Shown: positions 51,304 through 60,630, counted from the first letter of the stretch. The stretch: DNA of 64,000 bases from Kibdelosporangium aridum (GCF_900176515.1 NZ_FWXV01000007.1:124001-188000); one strand, 5' to 3'. Numbers and translations are program-made. Notes: generated by a model from the letters alone, not told the origin.

Positions 51304-52755
51304 TCAGCCGACGGCCCCTTCCATCTGCAGCTCGATCAGGCGGTTCAGCTCGAGCGCGTACTCCATTGGCAACTCACGCGCGATGGGCTCGACGAACCCG
51401 CGAACCACCATCGCCATCGCCTCGTCCTCGGTCAGGCCGCGCGACATCAGGTAGAACAGCTGGTCCTCACTGACCTTCGACACGGTCGCCTCGTGTCCCA
51501 TTTGGACATCGTCCTCACGGATGTCCACATAGGGGTACGTGTCCGACCGGGAGATCTGGTCGACCAGCAGCGCGTCACACTTCACAGTGGACTTCGAGTG
51601 GTGCGCCCGCTTGTTGACCTGGACCAGGCCGCGGTACGACGTGCGGCCACCGCCACGGGCCACCGACTTCGACACGATGGTCGAGGAGGTGTGCGGCGCC
51701 ATGTGCACCATCTTGGCGCCGGCGTCCTGGTGCTGGCCCTCGCCCGCGAACGCGATCGAGAGGACCTCGCCCTTGGCGTGCTCACCCATCAGGAACACCG
51801 ACGGGTACTTCATGGTGACCTTGGAGCCGATGTTGCCGTCGATCCACTCCATGGTCGCGCCCTCTTCGGCCTTGGCGCGCTTGGTGACCAGGTTGTAGAC
51901 GTTGTTCGACCAGTTCTGGATGGTCGTGTAGCGGCAGCGGCCGCCCTTCTTGACGATGATCTCGACGACCGCGGAGTGCAGCGAGTCGGACGAGTAGATC
52001 GGCGCCGTGCAGCCCTCGACGTAGTGCACGTAGGCGTCTTCGTCGACGATGATCAGCGTCCGCTCGAACTGGCCCATGTTCTCGGTGTTGATCCGGAAGT
52101 AGGCCTGCAGCGGGATGTCGACGTGCACGCCCTTCGGCACGTAGATGAACGAGCCGCCGGACCAGACCGCGCCGTTGAGCGCGGAGAACTTGTTGTCACC
52201 GTGCGGGATGACCGAGCCGTAGTACTCCTTGAACAGCTCCGGGTGCTCCTTGAGCGCGGTGTCCGTGTCGAGGAAGATGACGCCCTTTTCCTCCAGGTCC
52301 TCGCGGATCTGGTGGTAGACGACCTCAGACTCGTACTGCGCCGCGACACCCGCGACGAGGCGCTGCTTCTCCGCCTCGGGGATGCCCAGCTTGTCGTACG
52401 TGTTCTTGATGTCCTCGGGCAGGTCCTCCCAGCTCTGGGCCTGCTTCTCGGTCGAGCGCACGAAGTACTTGATCGAGTCGAAGTTGATGCCCGACAAGTC
52501 CGCGCCCCAGTTCGGCATCGGCTTGCGGTCGAAGAGCTGCAGCCCCTTCAGGCGGCTCTCCAGCATCCACTCCGGCTCATTCTTCTTGGACGAGATGTCC
52601 CGAACGACGTCCTCGTTCAGGCCACGGCGAGCGCTGGACCCAGCCACATCGTTGTCAGCCCAGCCGTACTCGTAACGACCAAGGGTCGCCAGAGTCTCGT
52701 CCTGGGTCATCGGCACGTTTGTGGTGGGTGTGCGCTGCTCAGCAGCGGCAGTCAT
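51304..52755 (-). CDS. sufB: Fe-S cluster assembly scaffold SufB
   Basis: A 483-residue SufB (residues NEPEWMLESRLKGLQLF near 60, HYVEGCTAPIYSSDSLHSAV in the core, and RGLTEDEAMAMVVRGFVEPI at the end). It holds the nascent cluster. No intein is present, unlike some mycobacterial SufB. ATG 52755 overlaps the sufR stop. Confidence 0.96.
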   Translation of the reverse strand: MTAAAEQRTPTTNVPMTQDETLATLGRYEYGWADNDVAGSSARRGLNEDVVRDISSKKNEPEWMLESRLKGLQLFDRKPMPNWGADLSGINFDSIKYFVRSTEKQAQSWEDLPEDIKNTYDKLGIPEAEKQRLVAGVAAQYESEVVYHQIREDLEEKGVIFLDTDTALKEHPELFKEYYGSVIPHGDNKFSALNGAVWSGGSFIYVPKGVHVDIPLQAYFRINTENMGQFERTLIIVDEDAYVHYVEGCTAPIYSSDSLHSAVVEIIVKKGGRCRYTTIQNWSNNVYNLVTKRAKAEEGATMEWIDGNIGSKVTMKYPSVFLMGEHAKGEVLSIAFAGEGQHQDAGAKMVHMAPHTSSTIVSKSVARGGGRTSYRGLVQVNKRAHHSKSTVKCDALLVDQISRSDTYPYVDIREDDVQMGHEATVSKVSEDQLFYLMSRGLTEDEAMAMVVRGFVEPIARELPMEYALELNRLIELQMEGAVG

Positions 52756-53462
52756 GCGGGATTCCCTCCATCCGGAGTCGGTGGGCCTAAGGAGGTGGAA
52801 TAAGGCTCCACCGGTATGTGCGTGGTACACGCGGCGTCGCCACGTGCGATGGTCGCCAGCCGCTGCACGTGGGTGCCGAGCAGGTCGGCGAATGCCGCCG
52901 TCTCGACCTCGCACAGCTGGGGGAACTCCGCCGCGACATGCGCCACCGGGCAGTGGTGCTGGCACAGCTGTTCTCCCGCCCCGACCTTGCGAGTCGAGGC
53001 AGCGTAACCCTCTCTGCTCAGCGCGGCGGCGAGGGCCTCCGCTTTCTCCTGCGGGGTATCCGCCGAGGTCACAGCGGTCCGATGAGGATCGACGAGCGTC
53101 TTCACGCGCCGCTCCGCGAACGCCTTCACGGCCTCCTCCCCGCCGTTCTCGGCGAGGAACCGGATCGCCGCCACCGCCAGGTCGTCGTACGCGTGCCCGA
53201 ACCGGGCCCGTCCTGCTTCGGTGAGCAGGAACAACTTGGCTGGACGGCCGCGCCCCCGTGCTTTGAGCTGCGGGGCGTCCCTCGTGCACGCCTGACCGTC
53301 GGCCAGCAGTGCGTCCAGATGCCGCCGCACCGCGGGACCGCTCAGCTCGAGCTGGTCCGCGATCGACACCGCGCTCACCGGGCCCTGTTCGAGCAGCAGC
53401 CGGGCGACAGCGAGCCTCGTGCTGCCGTCGGCCGCCTGCTGAGCAGGTCCGGTGTTTTTCAC
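52752..53462 (-). CDS. sufR: SufR-type Fe-S sensing transcriptional repressor
   Basis: A 236-residue winged-helix regulator (ArsR/DeoR-like N-terminus VSAVSIADQLELSGPAVRRH) with the cluster ligands in CQHHCPVAH, FPQLCEVE and a later Cys in GDAACTTHI. It represses the suf operon when clusters are sufficient. The GTG start lies directly at an inverted repeat. It heads the operon sufR-B-D-Rieske-C-S-U-T-mug. Confidence 0.9.
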   Translation of the reverse strand: MKNTGPAQQAADGSTRLAVARLLLEQGPVSAVSIADQLELSGPAVRRHLDALLADGQACTRDAPQLKARGRGRPAKLFLLTEAGRARFGHAYDDLAVAAIRFLAENGGEEAVKAFAERRVKTLVDPHRTAVTSADTPQEKAEALAAALSREGYAASTRKVGAGEQLCQHHCPVAHVAAEFPQLCEVETAAFADLLGTHVQRLATIARGDAACTTHIPVEPYSTSLGPPTPDGGNPA

Positions 53463-53474
53463 AACATTGATGTT
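53463..53474. promoter_or_regulatory. Inverted repeat directly before sufR
   Basis: AACATTGATGTT (arms AACAT and ATGTT around two bases) touches the sufR start codon, with AT-rich TACCTAATTGCC next to it. Its place fits autorepression by SufR. The assignment is by position only. Confidence 0.4.
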
Positions 53475-53648
53475 ACCTAATTGCCTCGACGGTGCTCAAC
53501 GAGGGCGGGGCGTGACCCACGTCATGCTCAGCCGGCCCGGTTGACGGGACGCCCCCTGTTGCTGAAGCGGCAGCGACAGGTGGGCCGCCGCGCGTGGCAG
53601 ATGAACCAACTGGCGACCGAGCGTTACAACTGGTGACACAGTCGGGAT

Positions 53649-54404
53649 ATGGACCTTCCACTGCTGCAGTACGACCCGACCGGTGTGGGGATGTACGCCC
53701 CGACGGCGCCGAAACTGTCGGAGCCATGGCCAGAACGTGCCGTGTTGTGTTTCTTCCACGAGCAGATCGCGGCACTGCACGAGCAGGGCGCGGCGCGCCT
53801 GGCCGGCCGGTTCTCAGTCGAGATGGGCGGGCACGGCATCTACATCACCGAGGACTCAGCAGGTGAGCCCGTCGCGGTGTTCCACCCGACGGTCGGTGCG
53901 CCCAGCGCGGTGCATCACCTGGAACGAGTCATCGCCGCCGGGGTACGCAGCATCGTTGTCTGCGGCGGTACGGGCGCGCTTGTTTCGCTTGCGATGGGTC
54001 ACGTTGTCGTGCCGACTGGCTCGATCAGGGATGAGGGGACGTCTTTCCACTACGCCCCGGCGGGTTCGAGCATCGAGGCCGATCCGGAGGTGGTCACTGC
54101 CTTGACCGTGTTCTTGGAGGAGCAATCGGTTCCGCACGCCGTCGGGCTCACTTGGACGACGGACGCTCCGTTCCGGGAGACGCCCTCAAAGGTCGCCATG
54201 CGTCGAGATCAGGGGTGCTTGGTTGTCGAGATGGAGGCTTCGGCTTTGGTCGCCGCGGCACGGTTCCGTGGCGTGAAACTGGGGCTGATGTTGTACGCGG
54301 GCGACGATCTGAGTGGCCAGACGTGGGATCTGCGCAACTGGACGGCGAGCGACGCCCGCGCCAAGCTGTTGCCGCTGGCGATCGAGGCCAGCGGCCGGAT
54401 CTAG
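53649..54404 (+). CDS. Nucleoside phosphorylase (PNP_UDP_1 family)
   Basis: A 251-residue phosphorylase. GAPSAVHHLERVIAAGVRSI, VVCGGTGALVSLAMGHVVVP, TDAPFRETPSKV and VEMEASALVAAARFRGVKLG match the uridine/purine phosphorylase fold, with the nucleoside-binding MEAS glutamate. It would cleave a nucleoside with phosphate. Start ATG 53649; the 174-bp gap to sufR holds both promoters. Exact nucleoside not clear. Confidence 0.82.
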   Translation: MDLPLLQYDPTGVGMYAPTAPKLSEPWPERAVLCFFHEQIAALHEQGAARLAGRFSVEMGGHGIYITEDSAGEPVAVFHPTVGAPSAVHHLERVIAAGVRSIVVCGGTGALVSLAMGHVVVPTGSIRDEGTSFHYAPAGSSIEADPEVVTALTVFLEEQSVPHAVGLTWTTDAPFRETPSKVAMRRDQGCLVVEMEASALVAAARFRGVKLGLMLYAGDDLSGQTWDLRNWTASDARAKLLPLAIEASGRI

Positions 54405-54467
54405 GCCGCAGTCGAACACGGAGTCGCCCTAGGCACCCCGAGCACGACTAGGGCGGTCGAACCAGAC

Positions 54468-54570
54468 ATCAGGTTTCGTATCGGATAAGGGTTCGGAGGA
54501 TCAGATATCCGGTTTCGGATCCGATGTGGGCCCGCCCTGTAAGTATCATCAGGTTTCCTATCTGATGTCT
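54468..54570. repeat. ATC/GAT-rich degenerate repeat, three copies
   Basis: Three related units occur: ATCAGGTTTCGTATCGGATA, ATATCCGGTTTCGGATCCGA and ATCAGGTTTCCTATCTGATG, at a spacing of about 40-50 bp. Each carries small palindromes. The stretch is lower in GC than the genes around it and lies between convergent 3' ends. Its words resemble those at 32168-32240. Confidence 0.65.
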
Positions 54571-54572
54571 GT

Positions 54573-55688
54573 TCACCTGCTTGTCGTCGCCAATGCCTGC
54601 TCGACGTCGGCGATCAGCGCTTCGGCGTTCTCGATGCCGCACGAGAACCGCAGCATTCCGGCGTCGATCCGAGCCGCGGCCAGTTCCTCGGCGCTCAGCG
54701 AGAAGTGCGATGAGTTGAACGGCGTGCTGACCAACGTCTCCACTCCCCCGAGACTCGTCGCCTCGGAGGCGACCGTCAGACGACGCATGACAGCGAGCGC
54801 ACGGTCGTTGCCGCCGCGCACGGTGAACGCGACCATCGCGCCGTTGCCTGGATAACGCACGGAAACGACCTCCGCGTTGCCCCGCAGGCGGTCAGCCAAC
54901 GCACGTGCGGTCGCCTGCGCGCGTTCCATCCGGACGTCGAATGTCTGCAACCCGCGCCAGACCAGGAACGCGGCGTGCGCGTCGAGGCAACCGCCGAAAG
55001 TGATCACCCGCCGCTGGATCTCGGTCACCGTCTCGCGGTCGGCGACGACCGCCCCCGCGATCACGTCGGAATGTCCACTGAGGAACTTCGTCGCCGAGTG
55101 CACGACGATGTCAGCGCCCAGGCGCAACGGGTTGACCGTGTACGGCGTGGCGAAAGTGTTGTCCACGACCATTTTCGCCCCGGCCTGGTGCGCCAGCTCG
55201 GCCACCGCTGCCAGGTCGGTGAGCTCAAGCTGCGGGTTGGACAGCGTCTCGGCGTAAACGATCGTCGTGGGTGCGGCGGCGATCGCCGACCGCCACTCGG
55301 ACAGGTCAGCCGCGTCGACCATGGTCACGTCGAACCCGAGCGCGGGCAGGTCCCTGACCAGCAGATCGCGGGTATCGCCGTAGACCTGGCGTGCGGACAC
55401 GACCCGTCTGCCGCCCTGCAGAAGCGTCATCAGCGTCGTGGCGATCGCGGCCATGCCCGACGCGGTCATCAACGCCGCTTCAGCACCTTCCAGCTCCGCG
55501 ATTTCCGCAGCCGCCGCGTCGACGGTGGGGTTGGCGAACCGGCTGTACCAGTGCTCGCTGAGGCCGCCGTTGCCCTGGATGTCCTTGTACGCGATGTCGT
55601 CGAGATAGAAGGTGGCCGACTGGTAGATGGGCGGCACGACCGGCCGGGTGCGCGCGACATAGCCTGCCGATTTCGCTGGACGATTCAT
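54573..55688 (-). CDS. Cys/Met-metabolism PLP enzyme, probable methionine gamma-lyase
   Basis: A 371-residue PLP enzyme of the cystathionine gamma-synthase/lyase family. The PLP lysine is in SATKFLSGHSDVIAGAVV and the typical YSRFANPT, MTASGMAAI and VVDNTFATPY segments are present. Divergent placement next to an Lrp-type regulator mirrors the mdeA-mdeR pair of Pseudomonas, which suggests methionine gamma-lyase. Cystathionine beta/gamma-lyase remains possible. Start 55688 (ATG). Confidence 0.8.
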   Translation of the reverse strand: MNRPAKSAGYVARTRPVVPPIYQSATFYLDDIAYKDIQGNGGLSEHWYSRFANPTVDAAAAEIAELEGAEAALMTASGMAAIATTLMTLLQGGRRVVSARQVYGDTRDLLVRDLPALGFDVTMVDAADLSEWRSAIAAAPTTIVYAETLSNPQLELTDLAAVAELAHQAGAKMVVDNTFATPYTVNPLRLGADIVVHSATKFLSGHSDVIAGAVVADRETVTEIQRRVITFGGCLDAHAAFLVWRGLQTFDVRMERAQATARALADRLRGNAEVVSVRYPGNGAMVAFTVRGGNDRALAVMRRLTVASEATSLGGVETLVSTPFNSSHFSLSAEELAAARIDAGMLRFSCGIENAEALIADVEQALATTSR

Positions 55689-55770
55689 GTCCCGACCATA
55701 CGACTCAACGAGGCGCGGATGGCTTCGATTCACGTGGCGAAAAGGACCTTGCACCACAGATAATCCAGCG

Positions 55771-56229
55771 ATGGACGGGATCGACAAAGTAATCCTCGGC
55801 GAGCTGGTCCGCGACGGCCGGGTCAGCTTCCGTGACCTGGCCGAGCGCGTCCGGCTCAGCCCGACCGCCACCGCCGAGCGGGTCCGCAAACTCCAGGAAT
55901 CGGGCGTGATCAGCGGCTTCCGCGCCGAGGTCGACATGACCGCGCTCGGCCGTCCGCTCAAAGCCTTCATCGACGTACGCCTGCGCCCCGGGCCTGACCA
56001 CGCCGAACTGGAGGCCGCACTATTGACTCTCCCCGCGGTGCTCAGCGGGGTGCACGTCACCGGCCGCTGGGACTACACGCTGACGGTCGCCTGCCGTGAC
56101 GTCGCCGAACTGGACGAGTTGGTGATGGCGCTGCCCCGCAGTTACGGCGTCGTCGAGACGAACACCCGGCTGTTGTTGCGGGAACTGGCGGGTTCCGGCG
56201 CCGAGGCGGTCACCCGGTTGCTGGGTTGA
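55771..56229 (+). CDS. Lrp/AsnC-family regulator
   Basis: A 152-residue regulator. The helix-turn-helix (DLAERVRLSPTATAERVRKL) begins near residue 21, followed by the RAM ligand domain (VTGRWDYTLTVACRDVAELD). It is divergent from the PLP enzyme with 82 bp between starts and likely senses a sulfur or branched amino acid to control it. Confidence 0.88.
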   Translation: MDGIDKVILGELVRDGRVSFRDLAERVRLSPTATAERVRKLQESGVISGFRAEVDMTALGRPLKAFIDVRLRPGPDHAELEAALLTLPAVLSGVHVTGRWDYTLTVACRDVAELDELVMALPRSYGVVETNTRLLLRELAGSGAEAVTRLLG

Positions 56230-56274
56230 GGGTTCTGACCCAACCCCTGCCAAGCTGCCGATACGCTTCCGGGC

Positions 56275-57909
56275 GTGGTGGTGAGCGAGCCTGCGCCGGT
56301 CGACGTGGCGGTTCCGGCTGTCGTGGCGAAGCCGCCACCGTTGGACGACAAGGACTGCCGTCAGCTCGACCTGATCCGCCGGTTCGGCACCATCGGTTCG
56401 CTGCTGCTGGTCTTCGGTTCGCTCGGCGCGGGCGCACTGCCGATCTTCAACCCGCTGCCGAGTGTGCCCGTTCTCGGCCTGTTCGCCCGGATCCCCGCCG
56501 TCTCGCTGGCCGCGGGCACGCTCGGGATGGGCATGATCATCTCGTCGTGGCTGCTGCTGGGGAAGTTCGCCAAGCCGGGGCGCTCGCGGCTGATCAGCCG
56601 GGCACAGCTCAACCGCACGCTGATGATGTGGGGCGTGCCGCTGGTCTTCGCCATGCCGCTGTTCTCCAAGGACGTCTACAGCTACCTGGCGCAGAGCTCG
56701 ATCGTGTCGATGGGGCTCGACCCATACGAACTGGGCCCCGGCCAAGCGCTCGGCCAAGACCACCCGTTGACCCGGGGCGTGTCGAACATGTGGCGGGACA
56801 CGCCGGCGCCGTACGGTCCGCTGTTTCTCTTCCTGGGGCATTTGCTCAACTCCGTGACCGGCAACCACGTGGTCACGGGCGTACTCACCCAACGCCTGCT
56901 GGCGATCGTGGGCATCGCGCTGTTCGCCTGGGCACTGCCGCGGTTGGCCCGGCGGTTCGGCGTACAGCCGGTCACGGCGCTGTGGTTCGGCGCGGCCAAC
57001 CCGTTGGTGCTGTTCCACCTGGTCGGCGGCGTGCACAACGAGGCCCTGGCGATCGGCCTGATGATGGCGGGCATCGAGATCTCGCTGCGCTACTTGCCCA
57101 GGCCTGGTGATCCGCCGGTCACCTCGCTGCGCCGGGAATGGACATTCGTCCTGCTGGGCGTCGCGGTCATCACGCTCGGCGCGGCCGTCAAACTCCCCGC
57201 GCTCGTGGCCGCCGCGTTCGTCGGCGTGCAGGTCACGCGCAGATGGGGTGGAGGCGTTCCCCGCCTGTTCGCTGTCGGCGGGCTGTTCGTCGCCACAGCG
57301 GCCGTGACGATGACCGCCGCGTGCCTGGGCACTGGCCTCGGGTTCGGCTGGGTCGGCGCGCTGGACACGCCGAGCCTGGTCCGCAGCTGGATGTCGCCGA
57401 TCTCCGAGCTGGGCAACCTCGGCGGCGTCCTGGGCATCACGCTGGGCCTGGGCAACCACACCACGGCCGTGCTGGAGATCTTCACGCTGCTCGGCTACGC
57501 CACCGCGGCGGTGATCACGGTCAAGATGATGTGGGACTGCCTGGGCGGCAGGCGAAGCGTGATGACCGGCCTCGGCGTCTCGCTGGCCGCGTTTCTTATC
57601 CTGCACCCGGCGATGCAGCCGTGGTACCTGCTGTTCCCGGCGATTCCGCTGGCCGCGTCGCTCGCCGGGACCAAGCGGTTCCGCAACCTCGCCACGATGG
57701 GCTGCACGATCGCCTCGGTGTTGCTGCCGACCACCGGTGGCACGTTCACCGGCCGCACGTACGTCATGGTCTTCGCCTACATCGCCGCGATCATCGTGTT
57801 GGCCGGGCTGCTTTTCTGGCTCAACCGCAAGGTGCCGTTGCTGCCGCGCAAGGTGACCCGGGTCGCTCCTGCCGAGGGGCCCACAGACAGCGCGTCAGCC
57901 AACCCCTAG
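56275..57909 (+). CDS. mptB: Polyprenol-phosphomannose-dependent alpha-1,6-mannosyltransferase (MptB-like)
   Basis: A 544-residue GT-C enzyme with 11-13 membrane helices. The acidic loop after the first helix pair (LFSKDVYSYLAQSSIVSMGLDPY-type, shortened SKDVYSYLAQSSIV) holds the expected catalytic Asp. The neighbourhood sufR-mptB-ABC ATPase-permease-ctaA equals that of mycobacterial Rv1460-Rv1456c, which supports mptB. It extends the mannan core of lipomannan. Start GTG 56275, though two more GTGs follow. Confidence 0.83.
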   Translation: MVVSEPAPVDVAVPAVVAKPPPLDDKDCRQLDLIRRFGTIGSLLLVFGSLGAGALPIFNPLPSVPVLGLFARIPAVSLAAGTLGMGMIISSWLLLGKFAKPGRSRLISRAQLNRTLMMWGVPLVFAMPLFSKDVYSYLAQSSIVSMGLDPYELGPGQALGQDHPLTRGVSNMWRDTPAPYGPLFLFLGHLLNSVTGNHVVTGVLTQRLLAIVGIALFAWALPRLARRFGVQPVTALWFGAANPLVLFHLVGGVHNEALAIGLMMAGIEISLRYLPRPGDPPVTSLRREWTFVLLGVAVITLGAAVKLPALVAAAFVGVQVTRRWGGGVPRLFAVGGLFVATAAVTMTAACLGTGLGFGWVGALDTPSLVRSWMSPISELGNLGGVLGITLGLGNHTTAVLEIFTLLGYATAAVITVKMMWDCLGGRRSVMTGLGVSLAAFLILHPAMQPWYLLFPAIPLAASLAGTKRFRNLATMGCTIASVLLPTTGGTFTGRTYVMVFAYIAAIIVLAGLLFWLNRKVPLLPRKVTRVAPAEGPTDSASANP

Positions 57910-57920
57910 GCTCTTCGGTT

Positions 57921-58856
57921 GTGAGCGCGTCCGAAACCCGTCCTGCCGTCGAGGTGTCGGGACTGGTCAAGCGCTACGGCTCGACCACCGCCGTCGACGG
58001 CCTTGAGCTCAGGCTCACGCACGGCAAAGTCCTCGCATTGCTCGGGCCCAACGGCGCGGGCAAGACCACGACGGTCGAGGTGTGCGAAGGATTCATGCGC
58101 CCGGACGCAGGCCGGGTCCGCGTCCTTGGCCTCGATCCGCACGCCGACAGCGAGAAACTGCGCCCGCGCATCGGCGTGATGCCGCAGGGCGGCGGTGCGT
58201 ACCCCGGTGTGCGCGCGGGCGAGATGCTCAAGCTTGTGGCGTCGTGCGCGGCGAACCCGCTCGACCCCGACTGGCTGCTGGACGTCCTAGGTCTCACCAA
58301 CGCCCTGCGCACCCCGTACAAGCGGTTGTCCGGCGGGCAGCAGCAGCGGCTGTCGCTGGCGTGCGCCCTGGTCGGCCGCCCTGAGTTGGTGTTCCTCGAC
58401 GAGCCGACGTCCGGGATGGACCCGCAGGCCCGCCGCCTGGTCTGGGACCTGGTGACGGCGTTGCGCGCGGACGGCGTGACCGTGCTGCTGACCACGCACC
58501 TGATGGAAGAGGCCGAGACACTGGCCGACCACGTGGTGATCGTCGACCACGGCCGGGTCGTGGCCGAGGGCAGCCCGGCGCAGCTGACCACTGAGGACCC
58601 TGACTGCCAGCAGCTGCGCTTCAAAGCGCGGGCCGGTTTGGACACCTCGCTGCTGACCGCCGCGTTGCCGGAAGGGTGCCATGTGGCCGAGGCCGCGTTG
58701 GGTACATACATCGTGACCGGCCGCGTCGACCCGCAGGTAGTCTCCACTGTGACGGCGTGGTGTGCCCAACAAGGAGTGCTGGCCGAGGAATTGCACGTCG
58801 GCAGGCGCAGCCTCGAGGACGTGTTCCTCGAATTGACCGGACGGGAGTTGCGTTGA
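57921..58856 (+). CDS. ABC transporter ATPase (drug-export/DrrA-like)
   Basis: A 311-residue ATPase. Walker A GPNGAGKTTTVEV (~42), Q-loop MPQGGGAYPGV, signature LSGGQQQRLSLACALVGRPE and Walker B VFLDEPTSGMDP are complete, with LTTHLMEEAETLAD. The C-terminal ~100 residues resemble the DrrA tail. GTG 57921 is 11 bp after mptB. Its stop overlaps the permease TTG (TTGA). Confidence 0.92.
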   Translation: MSASETRPAVEVSGLVKRYGSTTAVDGLELRLTHGKVLALLGPNGAGKTTTVEVCEGFMRPDAGRVRVLGLDPHADSEKLRPRIGVMPQGGGAYPGVRAGEMLKLVASCAANPLDPDWLLDVLGLTNALRTPYKRLSGGQQQRLSLACALVGRPELVFLDEPTSGMDPQARRLVWDLVTALRADGVTVLLTTHLMEEAETLADHVVIVDHGRVVAEGSPAQLTTEDPDCQQLRFKARAGLDTSLLTAALPEGCHVAEAALGTYIVTGRVDPQVVSTVTAWCAQQGVLAEELHVGRRSLEDVFLELTGRELR

Positions 58857-59656
58857 CGGCCACAGCCGCGTCCAACGGAATCAACTCACGGTTCCCCGCT
58901 GGTACGTTCCGCCCCGCGCCCGGCGCCGGGAGCAAACCGCGCATGCTGCTCGCGCACGCGCGCACGGAGACCAAGCTGACGCTGCGCAACGGGGAGCAGA
59001 TCCTGCTCACGTTGCTGATCCCGATCGCGCTGCTGGTCGGGCTCACCCTGATCGACATCATCTCGCTGCCGGAGCCACGCGTGGACTCCGTCGTGCCGCG
59101 GATCTTCGCGCTCGCCGTGATGTCCTCGGCGTTCACCGGGCAGGCGATCGCTCTCGGCTTCGATCGGCGTTACGGCGTGCTCAAACGGCTCGCCGCGACC
59201 GCGCTCCCCCGTTGGATGCTCGTCGGTGGCCGGGTGCTCGCCGGGATCACCGTCGTCGCAATCCAGCTGGTTGTCCTCGGCGTCATCGCGCTTGCGCTCG
59301 GCTGGTCGCCGTCCGTCGGCGGTGTGTTGTGGAGCGTCGCGCTGGCCGTGCTCGGCGCGTTGACCTTCGGCGCGCTGGGCGTGTTGCTCGGCGGAACGCT
59401 ACGGGCTGAGCTCGTACTCGCGCTGGCGAACATCATCTGGTTCGTGCTGCTGCTCGCCGGCGGGATCATCGTGCGGGCCGAGTCGATGCCGCGCGGCGTC
59501 GCCGGGATCATCGAACTGCTGCCGTCCGGTGCGCTGACCGAGGGCATCGACCAGGCGGTGAACGGCGCCGGACCCGGCTGGCAGCCGATAGTCGTGCTGG
59601 TCGCGTGGGGTGTCGTCGCCGCTGTGGTGGCCGGGCGCACAACTCGCCTGACCTGA
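58853..59656 (+). CDS. ABC-2 type permease
   Basis: A 267-residue protein with six hydrophobic helices (ILLTLLIPIALLVGLTLIDI, IFALAVMSSAFTGQAIALGF, and four more). GFDRRYGVLKRLAATALPRW is the usual coupling loop. It begins with TTG 58853 overlapping the ATPase. Cargo unknown; the place within an envelope cluster suggests a lipid or glycolipid. Confidence 0.88.
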   Translation: MTATAASNGINSRFPAGTFRPAPGAGSKPRMLLAHARTETKLTLRNGEQILLTLLIPIALLVGLTLIDIISLPEPRVDSVVPRIFALAVMSSAFTGQAIALGFDRRYGVLKRLAATALPRWMLVGGRVLAGITVVAIQLVVLGVIALALGWSPSVGGVLWSVALAVLGALTFGALGVLLGGTLRAELVLALANIIWFVLLLAGGIIVRAESMPRGVAGIIELLPSGALTEGIDQAVNGAGPGWQPIVVLVAWGVVAAVVAGRTTRLT

Positions 59657-59694
59657 AGTCGATCACTCGGCACGCTACGCATACCATCGGCGGT

Positions 59695-60630
59695 GTGCTG
59701 AAGCAGCGGATCGTCCAGTGGCAGTACGGCTTCGCCATCGCCGCGGTGATCGCCAACGTCTCCATCGCGATCACCGGCTCGATCGTCCGGGTCACCGGCT
59801 CCGGCCTCGGCTGCACGGAGTGGCCCAACTGCCTGCCCGGCAGCATGGTCCCGGTCGAGCACCCCGAGCTGGCGATGTTCCACCAGTGGATCGAGTTCGG
59901 CAACCGGATGCTGTCCGGCGTCGTCGGCATCATCGGCGGCTTCTGCTTCCTGGCCGCCTGGCTGTCGCGGCCGCATCGCCGCCGTGTGCTCTGGCTGTCC
60001 GCTGCGATGCTCGGCGGTGTCGTCGTGCAGGCGATCCTCGGCGGGATCACGGTACGGACCGGTCTGCTGTGGTGGACCGTGGCGATCCACATGGTCGTTT
60101 CGCCGGTGCTGGCGTGGTTCGCCGTGATGCTCGTACGGTCCCTGCGGGAAAGCGACGCACCACCACGGCCACGTACACACCCATGGGTTCCGCGCCTGCT
60201 CGTTGCTCAGACGGTCGTCCTCTTCGGGCTGCTCATCGCGGGCACCATGGTCACCGGCGCTGGCCCGCACGCTGGCGACAAGGACGTTGCACGGTTGGGG
60301 CTGCCTGTTTCGACGCTCGCCCACGTGCACGCCGCCTTCATGTACACGTTCCTGGCGTTGCTGCTGGCCGTCGGCTACCTGCTCTGGCGCGGACCTGCGC
60401 CGCGGGACGTCTGGACGCGGTATTTCGTTGTGCTCGGCGTGGTGCTCGCGCAGGGGACGCTCGGGTTCGTGCAGTACTTCATCGGCGTGCCGGGCGTGCT
60501 CGTCGTCCTGCATGTCTTCGGCGCGATGCTGGTGACGGTCGCGACGGCGGCGTTGTGGGCGTGGAGCCGTGAACGACCGGCCACTGTGGAAGCCACTGAG
60601 CATGAGCAATTCGCCACGGCTTCGCTCTGA
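59695..60630 (+). CDS. ctaA: Heme A synthase (CtaA)
   Basis: A 311-residue protein with eight membrane helices. VRVTGSGLGCTEWPNC holds the disulfide cysteines, HPELAMFHQWIEFGNRMLSG the first heme His pair and LAHVHAAFMYTFLALLLAVG plus LQV-type VLHVFGAMLVTVAT the second. It converts heme O to heme A for cytochrome c oxidase. GTG start 59695. Confidence 0.92.
   Translation: MLKQRIVQWQYGFAIAAVIANVSIAITGSIVRVTGSGLGCTEWPNCLPGSMVPVEHPELAMFHQWIEFGNRMLSGVVGIIGGFCFLAAWLSRPHRRRVLWLSAAMLGGVVVQAILGGITVRTGLLWWTVAIHMVVSPVLAWFAVMLVRSLRESDAPPRPRTHPWVPRLLVAQTVVLFGLLIAGTMVTGAGPHAGDKDVARLGLPVSTLAHVHAAFMYTFLALLLAVGYLLWRGPAPRDVWTRYFVVLGVVLAQGTLGFVQYFIGVPGVLVVLHVFGAMLVTVATAALWAWSRERPATVEATEHEQFATASL

Noticed and set aside
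50127..52803. Long + strand frames opposite sufD and sufB
   Set aside because: Shadows; the minus-strand SufBD proteins match the families throughout.
53512..53525. Second CRP-like site GTGACCCACGTCAT before sufR
   Set aside because: Only one half is a good match; kept as a coincidence.
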